Notes under the pieces: model-generated
What the model saw: the letters and a program-made list of their open reading frames with translations, nothing else
Database searches by the model: none
Told to the model about the DNA's origin: nothing
Program-made: the position numbers and the translations under genes
Shown here: positions 24,701 to 37,689 of the stretch, piece after piece
Layout: every line of letters begins with the position of its first letter
Position numbering within the stretch: position 1 is the first letter of the stretch
Assembly: GCA_030998225.1 (NCBI GenBank)
Contig: JAPYXD010000695.1
Location: forward strand, 1,221,001-1,285,000
Length of the DNA stretch: 64,000 bases
Source of the DNA: Diplolepis rosae
Taxonomy: Eukaryota > Arthropoda > Insecta > Hymenoptera > Diplolepididae
Reading direction: 5' to 3'

Positions 24701-26030
24701 GAATTTATCATGCGTTTCCAAATAGTTTGGTAATTTTAGACTTCAGTGTATACATTTTGATCTTCATATTGAAAAAATTTTAAAAGCTTATTATCATTAA
24801 AAAAAATCAAAATTTATTTTAAAAATTATATATCGTTATGCATAATATATCAAGTACGAACCCCTCTAAAATAACCAAAAAATAAATATTGAGTAAGCAC
24901 AAATTTTATTCGTTATTGCTACATGGTTACTTATTGCCCTACACGAATAAATACAGGCTTTACAGCATAAAATAAATATAAAATTAATTAGAAAAAATGT
25001 ATTACGAGTTCAAGTATGGGAAAAAAACTGAAGCCTACAAATATTTTTGAAACTAATTGATGAGGATAGCCAACAATAAAACTCAAGAATATATCACAAT
25101 TATTAACCCTTTTATTAAATATTTGAATACAAATATGAGAGAAGTTCCTTTGAAAATTACTCCTGGGATGCAGCTTAAAAATTATAGGGGAAGAATTTAT
25201 AGATCTATTCAAAGTTCAAATTAAGGACCCAATAAAATTTGCGACTTACCAAGTTAATAGTTTGAGTCCACCAAATCCTTATATGTCATTTGTAGAACAA
25301 TGAGGTCAATTTAGATTGACGAATCTGATAATTTAAATTCTCCGGCAGCACTGATAATCCAATTAATATATTGTTTCACAATGAAGAACGAACTGATAAA
25401 CCGCTGGAAATGAGTGACGGTTGAAATGTCTTTCTGAGAAAAGTATCAAGTTCTGAAATCACTTCTCTTAGAAGAGTTCCAAGGTTCAAGTCACTTTTTC
25501 GAAGAGGGTCATTTTTCTAAGAGTGTTCCGAGGTTCAAGGTGGTCTGAATGTCACTGAAGATTTTCGGATTTGCAGGTGCTTTTATAGACTGTTTTTTCG
25601 GTCGATACTTACATGGTATCTGCCATTTTCCGGTCGATACTAACATGACATTTCAAGATGCTGCCTAAAAGATTTTCTTCCAGCCAGATGAGACCATAAT
25701 TGTTTCCACGAAGATTCCAACACTTTCTTTTATTTGTATCGATAGCGACATGATCCTAAATTTATTCCCACTCAGTTACAGGTCTTCTAAATTTTCATCC
25801 GTGTTCCTCTAGCTTTCCTATTTCCCTTTGGTGAATGAACTTTTTAGGTAGTAGAGGATAAATGGTTTGTGTACATAACGCATTATAATGCATTCCGATG
25901 GGGTTCCCCAATGAGTACAATTTCGTTTTGTCTAGACATTTAGGCTTTTTCTACGATCAATATATTCAGAACCTGTTGCTTTTACATGTTTAAAACTTTT
26001 AAATTATTAATTTTACACAGATTATTTTGT
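21790..26030. other. No supported gene; AT-rich intronic sequence
   Basis: Open frames at 22781-22969, 23001-23297, 23617-23970, 24023-24226 and 24988-25212 lack domains, good starts or splice context. Near 25450-25650 there are small imperfect internal duplications (AGTGTTCCGAGGTTCAAG and CGGTCGATACTTACATG types). Confidence 0.45.
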
Positions 26031-26044
26031 AAATAAATATTGAC

Positions 26045-26360
26045 AGTCACGGGACGTGACACAAGGTCTGTCGCAAAAGTTCCCAGACAAGCTAAAATCA
26101 AGAATACTGAAAATGTTTCTGGCAAACTTGATTTATTTTATTCCAAATAGTCTCCTCGGTGTCCGCAGAACGTGGACGTAATCGGCCCCCCACCACTGAC
26201 CCATGTGGATCCACACACAACTAAACGAGGCGTGTTGGTGTCCCCACTTTCTCGCTTCGATTTCAAGCTGTCGGCTGTTGATCCAAGATCGAGATATATG
26301 TTTCTCTCGACTTCGTGTAAAAGAAGCGCGATGCAGGCGACAAATTCGAAATAACAAAAT
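26045..26360. repeat. Mariner-like or MITE debris
   Basis: Includes GTCTGTCGCAAAAGTTCCCA, which looks like a mariner-type terminal sequence. CCGCAGAACGTGGACGTAAT at about 26165-26184 matches the inverted ends of the short element at 31124-31275. Overlapping small open frames on both strands are not convincingly coding. Confidence 0.4.
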
Positions 26361-26521
26361 ATATTTTAAGATATTGGCTTTTTTTTATATTTTGATAAAA
26401 ATTTATCTAAAATGAATATCTAATAGTATATTGTGCAAATAGGGAAAAAAAAATTTATTTTGCGAGTGTGAAGTTTGATACCCGAGCAAAGCAAGGGTAA
26501 CAACCACACGAGTAAAATAAA

Positions 26522-27355
26522 TTTTATACAACACAAGCATGTTTTTCTCGCTTTTTGACGCTTGTTTTGCAAGCATAAAGTTTGTCATTTAAGCCCTAGG
26601 GCGTAAATAGGGATGCAGTGCTTAAAAGTAGTCATTTAAGCACCCCCCACTCCCTATTTACGCCCGCAGGGCTTAAATAAAAAAGAGAAAAACATGCTTT
26701 TGTTATATAAAGTACCGTGTACAACACGGGGGTAAGATCATTTAAGGCGAGTGCGATGTTTACATTTCGAGGTGAAGGCGAGCGTGCATAAGGCGAAGCC
26801 GAGTGCACGCTCGCCTTCACCTCGAAATGTAAACATCGCACTCGCCTTAAATGATCAACTTTACCCCCTTGTTGTACAATGTAGTATTTTTCCCGTGTTG
26901 CACACGATTTTTTTTCTACTATGGGGTCAGAAAATGGCACGGGGCAATAAAGTCCACTTTATGGCCCGCTAGTAGAAAATAGTACATTGTACAACAAGGA
27001 CGTAAAGTTGATCATTTAAGGCGATTGCGATGTTTACATTTCGAGGCGAATGCGAGCCAAAGCCGAGAAAAGTAAACATCGCACGAGATTTTAAATGATC
27101 TTACCCCCCTGTTGTACACCGTACTTTATACAACAAAAGCATGTTTTTCTCGCTTTTTGACGTGTGTTTTACGGGCGTAAAGTTTGTTATTTAAGTCCTG
27201 CGGGCGTAAATAGGGAGTGGGGGGTGCTTAAATGACTACTTTTAAGCACTCCATCCCTATTTACGCCCTAGGGCTTAAATGACAAACTTTATGCCCGCAA
27301 AACAAGCGTCAAAAATCAAGAAAAACATGCTTGTGTTGTATAAAAGATTTTTTTG
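26522..27355. mobile_element. 834-bp double-palindrome foldback element
   Basis: Starts TTTTATACAACACAAGCATG and ends with the complement. The outer arms pair over about 400 bp around a centre near 26940. Each arm also holds its own smaller palindromes (CCCTAGGGCGTAAATAGGGA against TCCCTATTTACGCCCGCAGG, and ATTTCGAGGTGAAGGCGAGC against its complement). No transposase is present. Confidence 0.8.
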
Positions 27356-28340
27356 AATTTTAGGGTGTTTTAAACACTTAAGAAATAATTTTTTTTGTAA
27401 AAAAAAAAGTTTGAATAAAATACTTTGGAAAGTTTTTTTTTCAATACAAATATACTCCTAAAGATTTCTCTAACACGTAGTAAAATTGAGAAATATTTCA
27501 TTAGGATTAAATACTTTGAACATTTTTTTATAATATGTTACATCTTTCACATGACTACATCAATATACAAGTGTGAACAAAGGGGTTTCTACTATTAAAA
27601 AAATAACTAAATTATTTAAAGAATTTGAAATTGCACAAATTTCAAACCTAACTAATTAATTTAACTAAATTATATCTAATTTTGCATACGAAATTAGACC
27701 TTGATATTTCTTTATTATGAAGTAAAATTCACATATTTTATAATAATAAAATACTAAAAAAATACTTTTTTGAATACTCAGCAATTTCATATGACAATTT
27801 CAATATATAAGCGTGAGTAAAAGGTTTGATTTTAAAAAAAAATTAAAATTGTATTTTATTATTTTATTATTATAATATTGTCAATTTTGCTTCATACCAA
27901 AGAATTCTGAATGTGTTGTTTCGTATGCAAAACAAAATATAATTTATTTCATTTTAAAATAATTAATCCTTTTATTTACATTTATTTATTGAAATTGTCA
28001 TAAAAGATGTAAAGTATAGTAAAAGTTCTTTTTGAGATAATTTATTCCAAAGAAATTTTCATACATTTTATTTTATACTGGACGAATTTAAAGTGTAATT
28101 TTCAATACAAAATTAAATATGGTTTTTTTATTTTTTCAATAATAAAACCTTCTATTCACAATTATGTATTGAGAAAAAGGCTCTTAAAAAGTGTTTCGTA
28201 TTTTAGAAGCTTTTTCAAAGTATTTTATTATTATAATATCTGTCAATTTTGCTTCAAACTAAAGAAATCTCAAGATGTAATTTCGTATGCAACATTAGAT
28301 TAAGTTTATATTGGCAATTCAAACTTACAGTGCGAGATCT
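27356..28340. other. No gene seen; very AT-rich
   Basis: Contains two or more diverged repeats of a TATTTTATTATTATAATAT segment (about 27850 and 28220), each next to GTCAATTTTGCTTCA, which hints at an old local duplication. Confidence 0.45.
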
Positions 28341-28762
28341 GGTGGTCGACAAGCGAACTAATCAATATGGCTACCGTTGGGCTTCGCGCAGCATTGTGTA
28401 CACTATACTAAAGCCAGATGCTCACAGTGTAACGCAGTAATTAATCAATTGATTGACAAATAAATATATAGTTAACATAAAAAGTAAGTGACAAGTGCAT
28501 AAATAAATATAAGCGTGGAAATGGGAATCTCACCGAAGCGCGGGAAAGGAAAGGACTTTACTCGTAAAGGCAGTGCTTGTACGTACTCGCATAACGTATT
28601 TAACGACAACAAAAGCATTTTTAGCACTTACAGATAAACGTATTTTGAAAAGTCCTATTCAGATCAACAGTAAATATGTGAACGCCGAAGCCCTGCGGCA
28701 GCCATAATTGTTTTCATGCAGCAGCGCCCCTAAGCCCGCGGTGGACGTTTGTTTTGCCAATA

Positions 28763-29524
28763 CAGGGTGTCCCAAAGTCATCGTTACAAAAAAAATCATA
28801 GATTCCTGACGAAATTCTAAGACACTTTTTTCTTTGCGACTTTTCAAAATTCGCTAAATTGACGGAGTTATTCATGATTTTACCGGGCCAATCAGAGCGC
28901 GACTTTGGGCACTGCTGAAAGGTCTGGCGCGAGCCGCTCGCAACGATCATGAGAACCACTTGGGGGGGGGGGGGGGGAGCTCCCCTGCCGTGCGGAACTC
29001 TGCGTGTTTCCCTGATACCAGCAGATGCCTTAGCTCACCCAGAGCGGCTTATCGATGATTAATGGTGGCAAGTGTCGTAAAACCAAAACATTCCTTTTTT
29101 TTAAATGTAGATCTTTGGATTCTGGGATTTTTTCTAGTGTACATTGTGGGTACATTTTTTTTACAAATTACTCGATATTGATAATTTTAGATTCCATAAA
29201 CGGGTAATTTGATAATTTCTTAAGTGTGCATTTTTCGGACTACCTTGCTCTGCATGGATGAGCTGAGGCATCGGCAGGTATTCGGGAAACACGCCGAGTT
29301 TCGCACGGCAGTCGAGGGACCCCCCTAAGTGGTTCTCATGATCGTTGCGAGCGGCTCGCGCCAGACCTTTCAGCAGTGCCCAAAGTCGCGCTCTGATTGG
29401 CCCGGTAAAATCATGAATAACTCTGTCAATTTGTCGAATTACGAAAAATCGCAAAAAAAAAGTGTCTTAGAATTTCGTCAGGAATCTATGATTTTTTTTG
29501 TAACGTTGACTTTGGGACACCCTG
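28763..29524. mobile_element. TA-flanked CAGGGTGTCCCAAAGT foldback
   Basis: A 762-bp element bounded by CAGGGTGTCCCAAAGT and its complement, with TA at 28761-28762 and 29525-29526. Arms pair for over 200 bp, including GGCCAATCAGAGCGCGACTT, and weaker pairing continues toward the centre. A run of 16 G lies at 28962-28977. Ends and TA target suggest a mariner-type non-autonomous element. Confidence 0.88.
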
Positions 29525-29526
29525 TA

Positions 29527-31110
29527 TATTTTAAAATAATCAAACCTCTTATATATACTTGTATAATGAAATTGTCATGTGAAGGATTTTAAGTATTTCT
29601 GAGTAATTTCTTATGTAAATTTAGATACAATTTATTTTATTTTATAATCAAACCCTTCATTTACATAGGCGCGATAATTATTTTATAATTACACATCTGT
29701 AATTAAATGTTCACCATTTATTGTTTTAGCTTTTGTCCAAGTGACTTAATTTTTATAAAAAGAATTTTAATTTTTCCACCTTACCTATTGTTTCAGGTAT
29801 ATATATATGTGTGTATCAAAATGCTCAGGTTACACATTTGTGAAAAAGTGGCGATAAAAATGGAAACTTGGCAGCCCCAACATGAACATCACGCTACATG
29901 GAATCGTTCGACTTTGACGAGCTGTAGCTCGTAAACTATGAACTTTCAGACTTTCGGCCCATGGAGACTTTTGTTCTACATATTATGAACTATCATTTCC
30001 CAAAGTTATAGAAAAATAGGCCGTGAGCCATTTCCCATAATGATTCTGCGGGGTCCTTTGGAGATTGAATAGTTTTGGTAAATAATTATTTCAAAGAAAA
30101 GAAGTTATTCTAGAAAGTTTGGTTTAAATTCGTATATTGTATGAAAAAAAGACACTCAAGACCAATTGCACTATTAATAATCTTTAATTATGTATATCTT
30201 CCAAAACGGTCTAGTCTCCACCAGTATGATCCCAAAATTAAAAATAAATAATATATAGAAAATAGGAGACCGAATATATTAAGATCACTCGTCTAAAATC
30301 TGCACCTTTCAACTCTTGTTGAACAATCTACTATTATTTTACTTTATTTTATTCCATTTTCTTCAACCTTTTTTTTGCTAATGAAGATCATCAGTGTCTT
30401 TTATGCTGTACATGAATGTCATTAACAAAAACTCAAATCCAAAGAATTTGAAATTGGCGACTCAATTTGAAACAATTAGTAAAACTTACAAAAAAAAATG
30501 TATGGCTCGTTCCATATGTATGTATATATGCATATCGCCTGAAACAAATGATAAAACAAGCATATTCGCGAAATAATTTTAATAATTTCAATTAATTATT
30601 TTAAGCAAGCGCTGGCACGAAATTACGCAACCAGTGAGGGCATTTAAATTTGTTAAAATATCTATGTCCATATCTTGCTCCCTGACTGGAGGTCAAGGCC
30701 GTTCACAAAATGACGACAGGTGGATTTGTTTTTCCGTGCTAATACGCGTTGTCTCTTTTCTTCTTATCTCTTAATGCATGAAACTGCAAAAGGGCAATTT
30801 TCTCGAGAACTAGAGAAGATAAAAATATGAGGAAAAACTCTTTTTAACGTTCAGCGAAGTGCGCACGATTCCGGCCGGACAAAATGCCAAAATCTTAATT
30901 ATTTAATAAAAACATTATTATTTTGGACAAACTTCTTTCGAACATTTCTGTTGGCTCCCCATTTGAAATTATGACGAATTAAAGTGTTCGTGTTAGCCCT
31001 TCTTTTGGCAAATTCTAGAAAAGCAAAAATCGTTAGCGACGAATCGGAAATAAACCGAGGTGACGAGCAGAGTCAAAAATTAACAGAAATCACTTCGCTT
31101 TGGATACCTA
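29527..31110. other. No supported gene
   Basis: AT-rich; open frames at 29707-29934, 30394-30576 and 30984-31214 have no recognisable product. Confidence 0.45.
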
Positions 31111-31123
31111 CTTTCAGGCAGTT

Positions 31124-31275
31124 TTCGCAGAACGTGGACGTAAACGGCCCCCACCATGGACCCTACCAGCTCATGGCTTCTTCCTCGCTCCACTGCCATA
31201 GGTTGGTTGAATGAGGAAGACACAATGAGCTCGAAGCATCTATGGTGAGGGCCGTTTACGTCCACGTTCTGCGAA
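31124..31275. mobile_element. Short MITE with CGCAGAACGTGGACGTAAAC ends
   Basis: 152 bp with about 33-bp inverted ends that differ at one or two bases. The same end sequence occurs alone at 26165. Flanks both contain CTTTCAGG, but no exact target duplication is clear. Confidence 0.75.
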
Positions 31276-31279
31276 CACT

Positions 31280-32540
31280 GCTTTCAGGTAGGTTGGAAGT
31301 CTACCGCGTGCGTGATTAAAAATTGAGAAGAGGGCCCGTCGCTTGCCTAGGTGCATTGTAGCATCACCTAAGCAAAAGATTTGGAGAACTTATTCGGTAT
31401 GTGCGCTCCAGCCCGCCGTGCTAGGGAGCTAAGTGCATCCAGTTTAAAAATTTCATAGTTGTCAGCAAAGTTAAATACGCATATAAATAGTGACAACTTC
31501 TCCTCTGTACGGATTCCTCCACATCAGTTTCTTTGAAAGCAATAATTCGTGACATCGGAACTGGTGTAAAACTTCCTCTCCTCAATAGTAAGATTGCTTT
31601 GAAGCCTTATTGGGGCATCGCAATCCTTGCTACTTTCTACAATCTCCTCACCACGTAAGAAAAGCGACTGCTTTGTACTTGAGAGAGGCATCGCAGAAGT
31701 TTTCCTAAATCTCACCCTACCCACTTTAATAAGATAACCCACTTTGTAGCCTTTTATTGAAAAGGGACATCATGGACTCTTGTTAATTTTCCAATTTTCA
31801 CTTAACACCTAATCTGAAGAGAAGTTTTCGTGTAACTGCTCGTGTTCAGGGAGGTAGAAATATTCTTAGCTCAACCTTTTTTCTTACAGATGGAAGTTCT
31901 ACTTTTTCGAAACGATTAGAAAACACTACCACTAATAGCATAACAAAATTACAACTTAGTTTTTTTTATGTCTGCAGAATATCCTCGCAAGAAGACTGAG
32001 ATTGTAGTCTGAAAACGCGTCTTTCACTGTCGCCTCAATAAGATATACGTGAATAAAAGGATATAACCGTGAGTTATATTTCTCGTTATGAAAGGAAAAT
32101 ACGTTGAAAACGGCTTCACCTTCATAAACGTCCCTTTTGAGAATAAAATATTAAAATTCAAAAGTGTCTTTACTCTGAAATTTTTAATATGAAATATAAA
32201 GTTTGATATCTCTTCAACCCGAAAACTTTAGGAATAAAATATGAAAATTGATGTTTTCGAGTCAAAAATTTTGAGTAAAAATTAAATTAAACTACGTAAA
32301 TTTGACATTTCCGCAAGGAAAAATAACATAAGAAATTTTCAGAGCAAAATATTAAAATATTCGAAAGAATCACTTAAAGATTTCCCACTATTTTTGTACA
32401 CTATCATCGTATGAGAAGGTACTGGTTTAATGCGAAAAACTACTTTCGGAATTTTTGGCTCAGTCCCCTTAAGGCCTTAAGGTACTTCATCCACGAAAAT
32501 TAGACTTCAGGTAATAGTATATTACGTGCCTAGGCGTACA
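31280..32540. other. No supported gene
   Basis: A 72-codon minus-strand frame (31524-31742) has fairly normal protein composition but no recognised domain, so it is not called. Segment 32440-32515 resembles the end of the foldback at 39939-40641 (CTCAGTCCCCTTAAGGC). Confidence 0.4.
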
Positions 32541-32569
32541 ATGAGGCTTATTGCGTGACGAACGACAAT

Positions 32570-32670
32570 GCTCGCAGGAGATCGAAGCCAAGGCGTAGTC
32601 GAGGCGTAGGTGAGGCGTAATCAAGGTATAGCCGATGCGTAGTCGAGACGAAGCCGAGGCGCGATCAGTC
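32570..32670. repeat. Degenerate tandem GAGGCGTAGTC-type repeats
   Basis: About eight imperfect units of roughly 11-13 bp (CGAGGCGTAG, TGAGGCGTAA, CGAGACGAAG and similar) in tandem. Confidence 0.7.
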
Positions 32671-32744
32671 TCGTAATTTCCCGAATTGTGTGCATTGGCA
32701 CGTATTCTATTTTATGTGACTTCGTTGCGGATACGAGTTTTTAT

Positions 32745-32979
32745 CATAGAAATATTATAGATAGAGGAGACATGCCAGCCTGAAGCCTGTCACCTCGGGC
32801 GAGAGTGAATTTAGGATTAGGCTGTCTCTCGCTAACGCCGAGGCTAGCGCGTACGCGTAGACAAAGACAGAAAAAACCAATTATCGTCTCTCTCTTTTGC
32901 TCTCACCGAGTTTGCAGACTGACGTTGCCACTTACAGAGCGGCCTATGGCATGTCTCCTCTATCTATAATATCTCTATG
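32745..32979. mobile_element. MITE with ATTATAGATAGAGGAGACAT ends
   Basis: A 235-bp GC-richer unit bounded by inverted copies of CATAGAAATATTATAGATAG and GAGGAGACATGCC, with one mismatch near the tip. No coding content. Confidence 0.75.
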
Positions 32980-33168
32980 GTTTTTATGCGTACACTCGAA
33001 TCTAATCTAGTATTGTAGTTGTTTGCGGCGCTAGTCATTACACTTGATATTTCGCGACTAGTCCCAGCCATTTTGATTTTATCGATCTCGTGTAGTAGTA
33101 GCTTGTTGTAATAGAGCATGCGCAGTTCAAATGTACAAGGCTTTGTCAGTAGGGTGCTAACGCTGTAC

Positions 33169-33200
33169 GAAGAAGAAGAAGAAGAAGAATAAGAAGAAGA
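33169..33200. repeat. GAA microsatellite
   Basis: About ten GAA units with one TAA interruption. Confidence 0.9.
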
Positions 33201-33319
33201 TTCTGCTCCGCTGTAAGACTATATGTGCATGCGCAATTCAATTTTTACATTATATTCCTCTGTAACGGAGTAACAACATTCCGTTACTCTCAGCTGTAAC
33301 GGACAAACGAGTTTCCGCG

Positions 33320-34220
33320 CCGGAGGCACATAAAAATAGATTATTTTGCTTTCAAGAGTAGCAATATTATTATTGAAGGACTGATTTGAAAGAGAAAATG
33401 TTGATTTCCAAGAAAAAATTTGAAATGAAGAAAAATGATGCATTTAACAAATTTTATTTTTACCCAAACTTTTTTTCTTATCGCTTCCTACCAAATTAAG
33501 AAAATTGTGTGATTCTAATAAATCACGGATCATTTTTTTAGGAAAAAGATTCTCTACAACGTGACCATGTCAAATTTTTTAAAATGAATAAATTATTACC
33601 AAATTCAGCAATTTGTTTATAAGAATTTTGTTTCGTAAAATTGTTTTTTAATGGTTTCAGCCATTAGTAAAATAATTTCCAAAAATTGGGAACTTTCTAA
33701 TAATTTATAGGATTAAAAAAATGTATTTTCTTCCAAATATCTTAAAAAGGAAAACAATTCGTAGATTGTTTTCAAGCAAACGAATTTTTATTATTTTATT
33801 CGAATTTTGTATTTTTTCATAATTTTTTTTTCAAAAACATAAAAAATACTCCTATTTTAACAATTTTGTCGGATGCGACTGGTTAATGAACTCATCCTTA
33901 ATTTATTGGCTCCGATAAAGTATGTCAAAGCTCAATTTAATCCGATATTTCTATCGAGACTTATCGAGTATACGACCTACTAGAGACATACAGACACTTT
34001 TGCAAAAACCGTTTTTTTCACTGAGGGGGTATCAAAACTTAAAGATTTGATGAAAATTGCGAAATTAATTTTTGAGATAAAACCAATACCTTCTAATATG
34101 ATGTAAATGTAAAAAAATAGTGGGAAATCTTTGAGTGATTCTTTCGAATATTTTATTGAAAATGATTCTAAAATGCGAAAATGTAAGCTGTGTGCACCAG
34201 ATAAAAATGTGGTCATTAGG
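33320..34220. repeat. Dispersed repeat, partner at 39985-41240
   Basis: The segments around TAGCAATATTATTATTGAA, GCATTTAACAAATTTTATTT, ACTTTCTAATAATTTA and CAGACACTTTTGCAAAAACC recur in the same order at 39985-41240. Within the second copy the first part is folded into an inverted repeat. Confidence 0.65.
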
Positions 34221-34312
34221 ATAAAAGACGGAAATACAACAGGAGTAATCTTTTGCAGATTATCTAGTGTTCAAAAATGAAATTTCCGGGTTACTTAAAA
34301 AACATTCTATTA

Positions 34313-34460
34313 ATTTGCTGCGATTAATAACAAGTTTCATTAATTAAATCAACATATTAAAAATTTTTTAAAGTATTGCTCGGTTTAATCGATTTGATAA
34401 GATGCTCGTTTCTACGAGACAATCCGATCGATATTTGGTTGCAAATAAACGATCATCTTT
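34313..34460. repeat. Dispersed repeat, second copy at 171-319
   Basis: Same orientation and about the same length as 171-319, including CTCGTTTCTACGAGACAATC. Class unknown. Confidence 0.7.
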
Positions 34461-35019
34461 GATTATTAAGAAGATAAATGTATGGAATTATAATAAAACG
34501 TACACAGAGTGCAAACTTCACATAATTCTATATTTTTATTAATTTTAGAAAATATTTGCCTCATACAAGTTTATGCGTTTCCTTGAATCAATTCGAAACA
34601 CACTTAACATTATGATTTAAGGTTAAACTATCAAAGAGATCTTGAATAGTAAGAAAATTCTAAAGACATAAAAAAGCGTTTTAAGTAAACAACTCTATCT
34701 ATGAAAGACTGAAAATATAATACTTTGTGCGAATCGCATTAGCGATGATGCAATAACTCAGCAGTACTTATACTAGTGTCAATAATTTCTCTAATCTCAT
34801 CAATTTTTAAAGAAAAATAGATAATTACAATCTAGCTACCTATGATTGGTATTCGCAAATAATAAAAATATAATGCAAGAATTGAAACGAAGAAATCGTT
34901 AATGTGCGAATTGAAGAGAAATTTTAACATTGTAAGTGTGAGTTTAAAATTTCTTAAGTGCTCTTCTTAGCCCTCTATTAACTTTGGTGTCGACGACGAA
35001 TTCCTCTAACTTCAAATGT

Positions 35020-35270
35020 ATCTCTTTCACGATCAGTTTGTCTTTGCCAATTTCAATCCTTCTCTCTCTTTTTCTAATTGTGTATAACCTACTCTGCATA
35101 CACGGAGAAGTATTTCTTCTTCTCTTCCTAACTCAACTCTGTCTCTCACTTTTCTCCTCGTCTCTTTCCCCTTATGCTGACTGTCAAAGTATCTATCACA
35201 TATTCTCTCTCTCTCTCTCTCTCTTTTTTTTTCTCGCGCGCGCGCTCTCTCTTCCTTACTTCGAGACTCA
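35020..35270. repeat. Pyrimidine-rich tract with CT and CG microsatellites
   Basis: Long CT-biased stretch including (CT)n at about 35205-35224, a T run and a short CGCGCGCG tract. Overlapping open frames on both strands are composition artefacts. Confidence 0.75.
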
Positions 35271-35289
35271 AAGACCGCTGTAGATTGCA

Positions 35290-37420
35290 ACTGTGTGCAA
35301 AAGTTACAAGTACCACTCATCAGCAGAGCTAGATATAGAGTATGGATAGTGCGACAGTACAGTCAAAGCTAAAAGTACACTGATCTAAGCGCTAATTTTA
35401 TCCGTGACATGTCCAACGATATAACGGAAACGGACTGCAATGTGACAGAACGAAAAACATAGGAAAAGGAAAAGTCGGTTCAATCTGAACCCAAAATTTC
35501 CATCTTGATAAAGCTGAGCAAGACCACCCATCTTTCATTTCTTTAGCAATTCAAAAAACAAAAATTTTAAATAAAAATTATCGATAATAATATGAATAAA
35601 ATAAATATTAAGGCCAGCATATCGTATTCGAACTCTCTTTAAAATTAGAGGTATTTCAGTCAATTCTAAGTAATTAATAAATTTTCAAGTTTCAGATCGA
35701 ATTTGGCAGGTAATTAGTTTTTATTTTTTCAAACTTTTACTCCACTTCAACTCAACGAACTTTGCCTGTATATGCGTGTAAAAGTCAAAGATTTTCTACT
35801 AAAAAAGTGATGTCTGAATTGAGATTCAACCTTAAATTAGCTTGGGGTGAGCCGCAGGCAAATTCCTACCACAACAGCTGACTGTTCTATCTTTTTGGAT
35901 TTTTGCATACAGAAAATAAATGACAACTATCTCATCTGCGGGAAGAATTTAGTCGAGTATATAGTATAATAGGTTACGTAATTAAGCTGTACAACATGCG
36001 ATTCTGAAATCTTTAAAAAAGAAATTGTTTGTTAGATGAGGATCGTACATACTGGAAATATATTACATGGAACTCTTCGCTACGAGCCGGCATAAATTGC
36101 TGGTAGAAACTTATTAGCTAGAATATAAATATACACAAATCTTTTTTACGAGGCAACATCAATAATAATGTCTCCATCTAAAAAAAAAAGTCTCAAAATC
36201 ACGTAACTAAAACCCCAGGTGTATAATTCGCATCGATCGACAAATCGCATTAATCACAAGTGTTTGACACACAATAACAGATAATCTGTGATATCGATAG
36301 ATAATAGATATATATTGAATATAGAAAGATTTCATAACTTTGATTATATTAAACATTGTGAAAACTTTGCCTCTTTTTGTAATGAATACGCACAGATAAT
36401 ATTATCATTCTTTTTTCAAAAATTAGGAGTCGTCTCAAATTTATAAGAGTTTCAGGATATCTGAAATATCCTTTCGATAATATAATTAACAATGCGTGAT
36501 ATTGATCGATCGATCGATAAATCGAGTTGAGATTAGAATGACTAATCGTTTGCAACCTCGTAACTAAGTTTTAATAGCACACGCGACGCTATCTTCCCCC
36601 TCTAGTTTTCAAACCGGATAATTACTTATACACTGCTAGGAATTTTAATTAATTGCCTCGATGACAATATCAAAGAGATTACATATTGTATTTGCATCAA
36701 CTCTGTTTTTGAGTACAAAACAAGATCTGAACTACGAACATGAAATTATTGGGAAAGGTAATAAACCTGTCAGAATTATAATTAGATTATTCCGATTCCG
36801 TTTTACAATCAATAATTTTGCTGTGTAAATACTCATAAATAAACAACGATACGTTGTATTAAATTTGAAGAATATTTGAAAAGGGGTAAAAACATTTTTG
36901 GTGGGATAATTTTGGATTGATGATATTGGAAGCGAAGGCTAAATAAAATCTGAAGTAAAGTTTTAACTAAAAATACATATCAGTTCATTAGTTTGAAATA
37001 GTTACTGATAGTTCTGACCTCTTATAGTCATAAGGATCTCATTCTCATGCTTATCGAGTGCGCAACCTTGCACTTTAGAATCTACATACATGTAAATGAA
37101 GCTTATGGAAACGAATATATCTACTTACAATACTCTGTTTAAAATGGATTTAGCAGTTTTTGTGATTAACTACTTATCAGAAATTTTATTCGAATTTAAA
37201 CTTTTATTCAATTTTGAAACAAAATTCATGTTATTCCTTTCGTTTTGAGAAAACAAACAAGATAAATCTCCACTTTTACCATCAATTATTTACATCGCAA
37301 AAATGAGAAACCTATGCATTTTTTTAAATTTTTAAAATTTTGTACAAATACAAATAATTAAAATTCTTTTATTTAAAATTTTAAAAGAAATAAAAGTTAA
37401 TAATGTTAAAAATTAATTCA
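35290..37420. other. No gene seen
   Basis: AT-rich with no clear repeat family; a short GATCGATCGATCGATAAATC run lies near 36505. Confidence 0.5.
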
Positions 37421-37423
37421 AAT

Positions 37424-37495
37424 GAATTAGTTGAGTTTGAAATTTCTGCCACTGCCTTCGTTATCGGAGAATCACTAGTCGCCAGTCGAAAGCGT
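37424..37495. repeat. Short fragment of the 2826-3107 SINE family
   Basis: AGTTGAGTTTGAAATTTCTG, then CGGAGAATCACTAGTCGCCA, then CAGTCGAAAGCG: the body is fused directly to the tail of the tRNA-like part, with an internal deletion. Confidence 0.6.
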
Positions 37496-37555
37496 TCAAA
37501 TTCTTTAAATTTCGAGTTAAAAATTAAGTATTAACATTTTCAAGGAATTAAATGT

Positions 37556-37686
37556 ATCAATTCATAAAAATATACCACAAGAACCAATAAATATGTTACT
37601 AATTCCATAGCATATTGATTTGAGTCCATGATATACATGCTTTTGGAAAGAAATGCTTTTGATTCAATAGCATTTTTTTCTCAGTG
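37556..37686. mobile_element. Partial TA-flanked MITE, CACTGAG family
   Basis: Matches the interior and right arm of copies at 11942 and 12330, ending TTTTTTTCTCAGTG followed by TA. The left arm is missing. Confidence 0.75.
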
Positions 37687-37689
37687 TAA

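Noticed and set aside
26133..26357. 74-codon minus-strand frame near mariner-like ends
   Set aside because: Too short and without a transposase motif; kept only as repeat debris.
26632..26972. Overlapping frames of 73-102 codons on both strands
   Set aside because: Mirror products of the double palindrome at 26522-27355.
31524..31742. 72-codon minus-strand frame of normal composition
   Set aside because: No family recognised, no clear splice sites or start; could be an exon, but unsupported.
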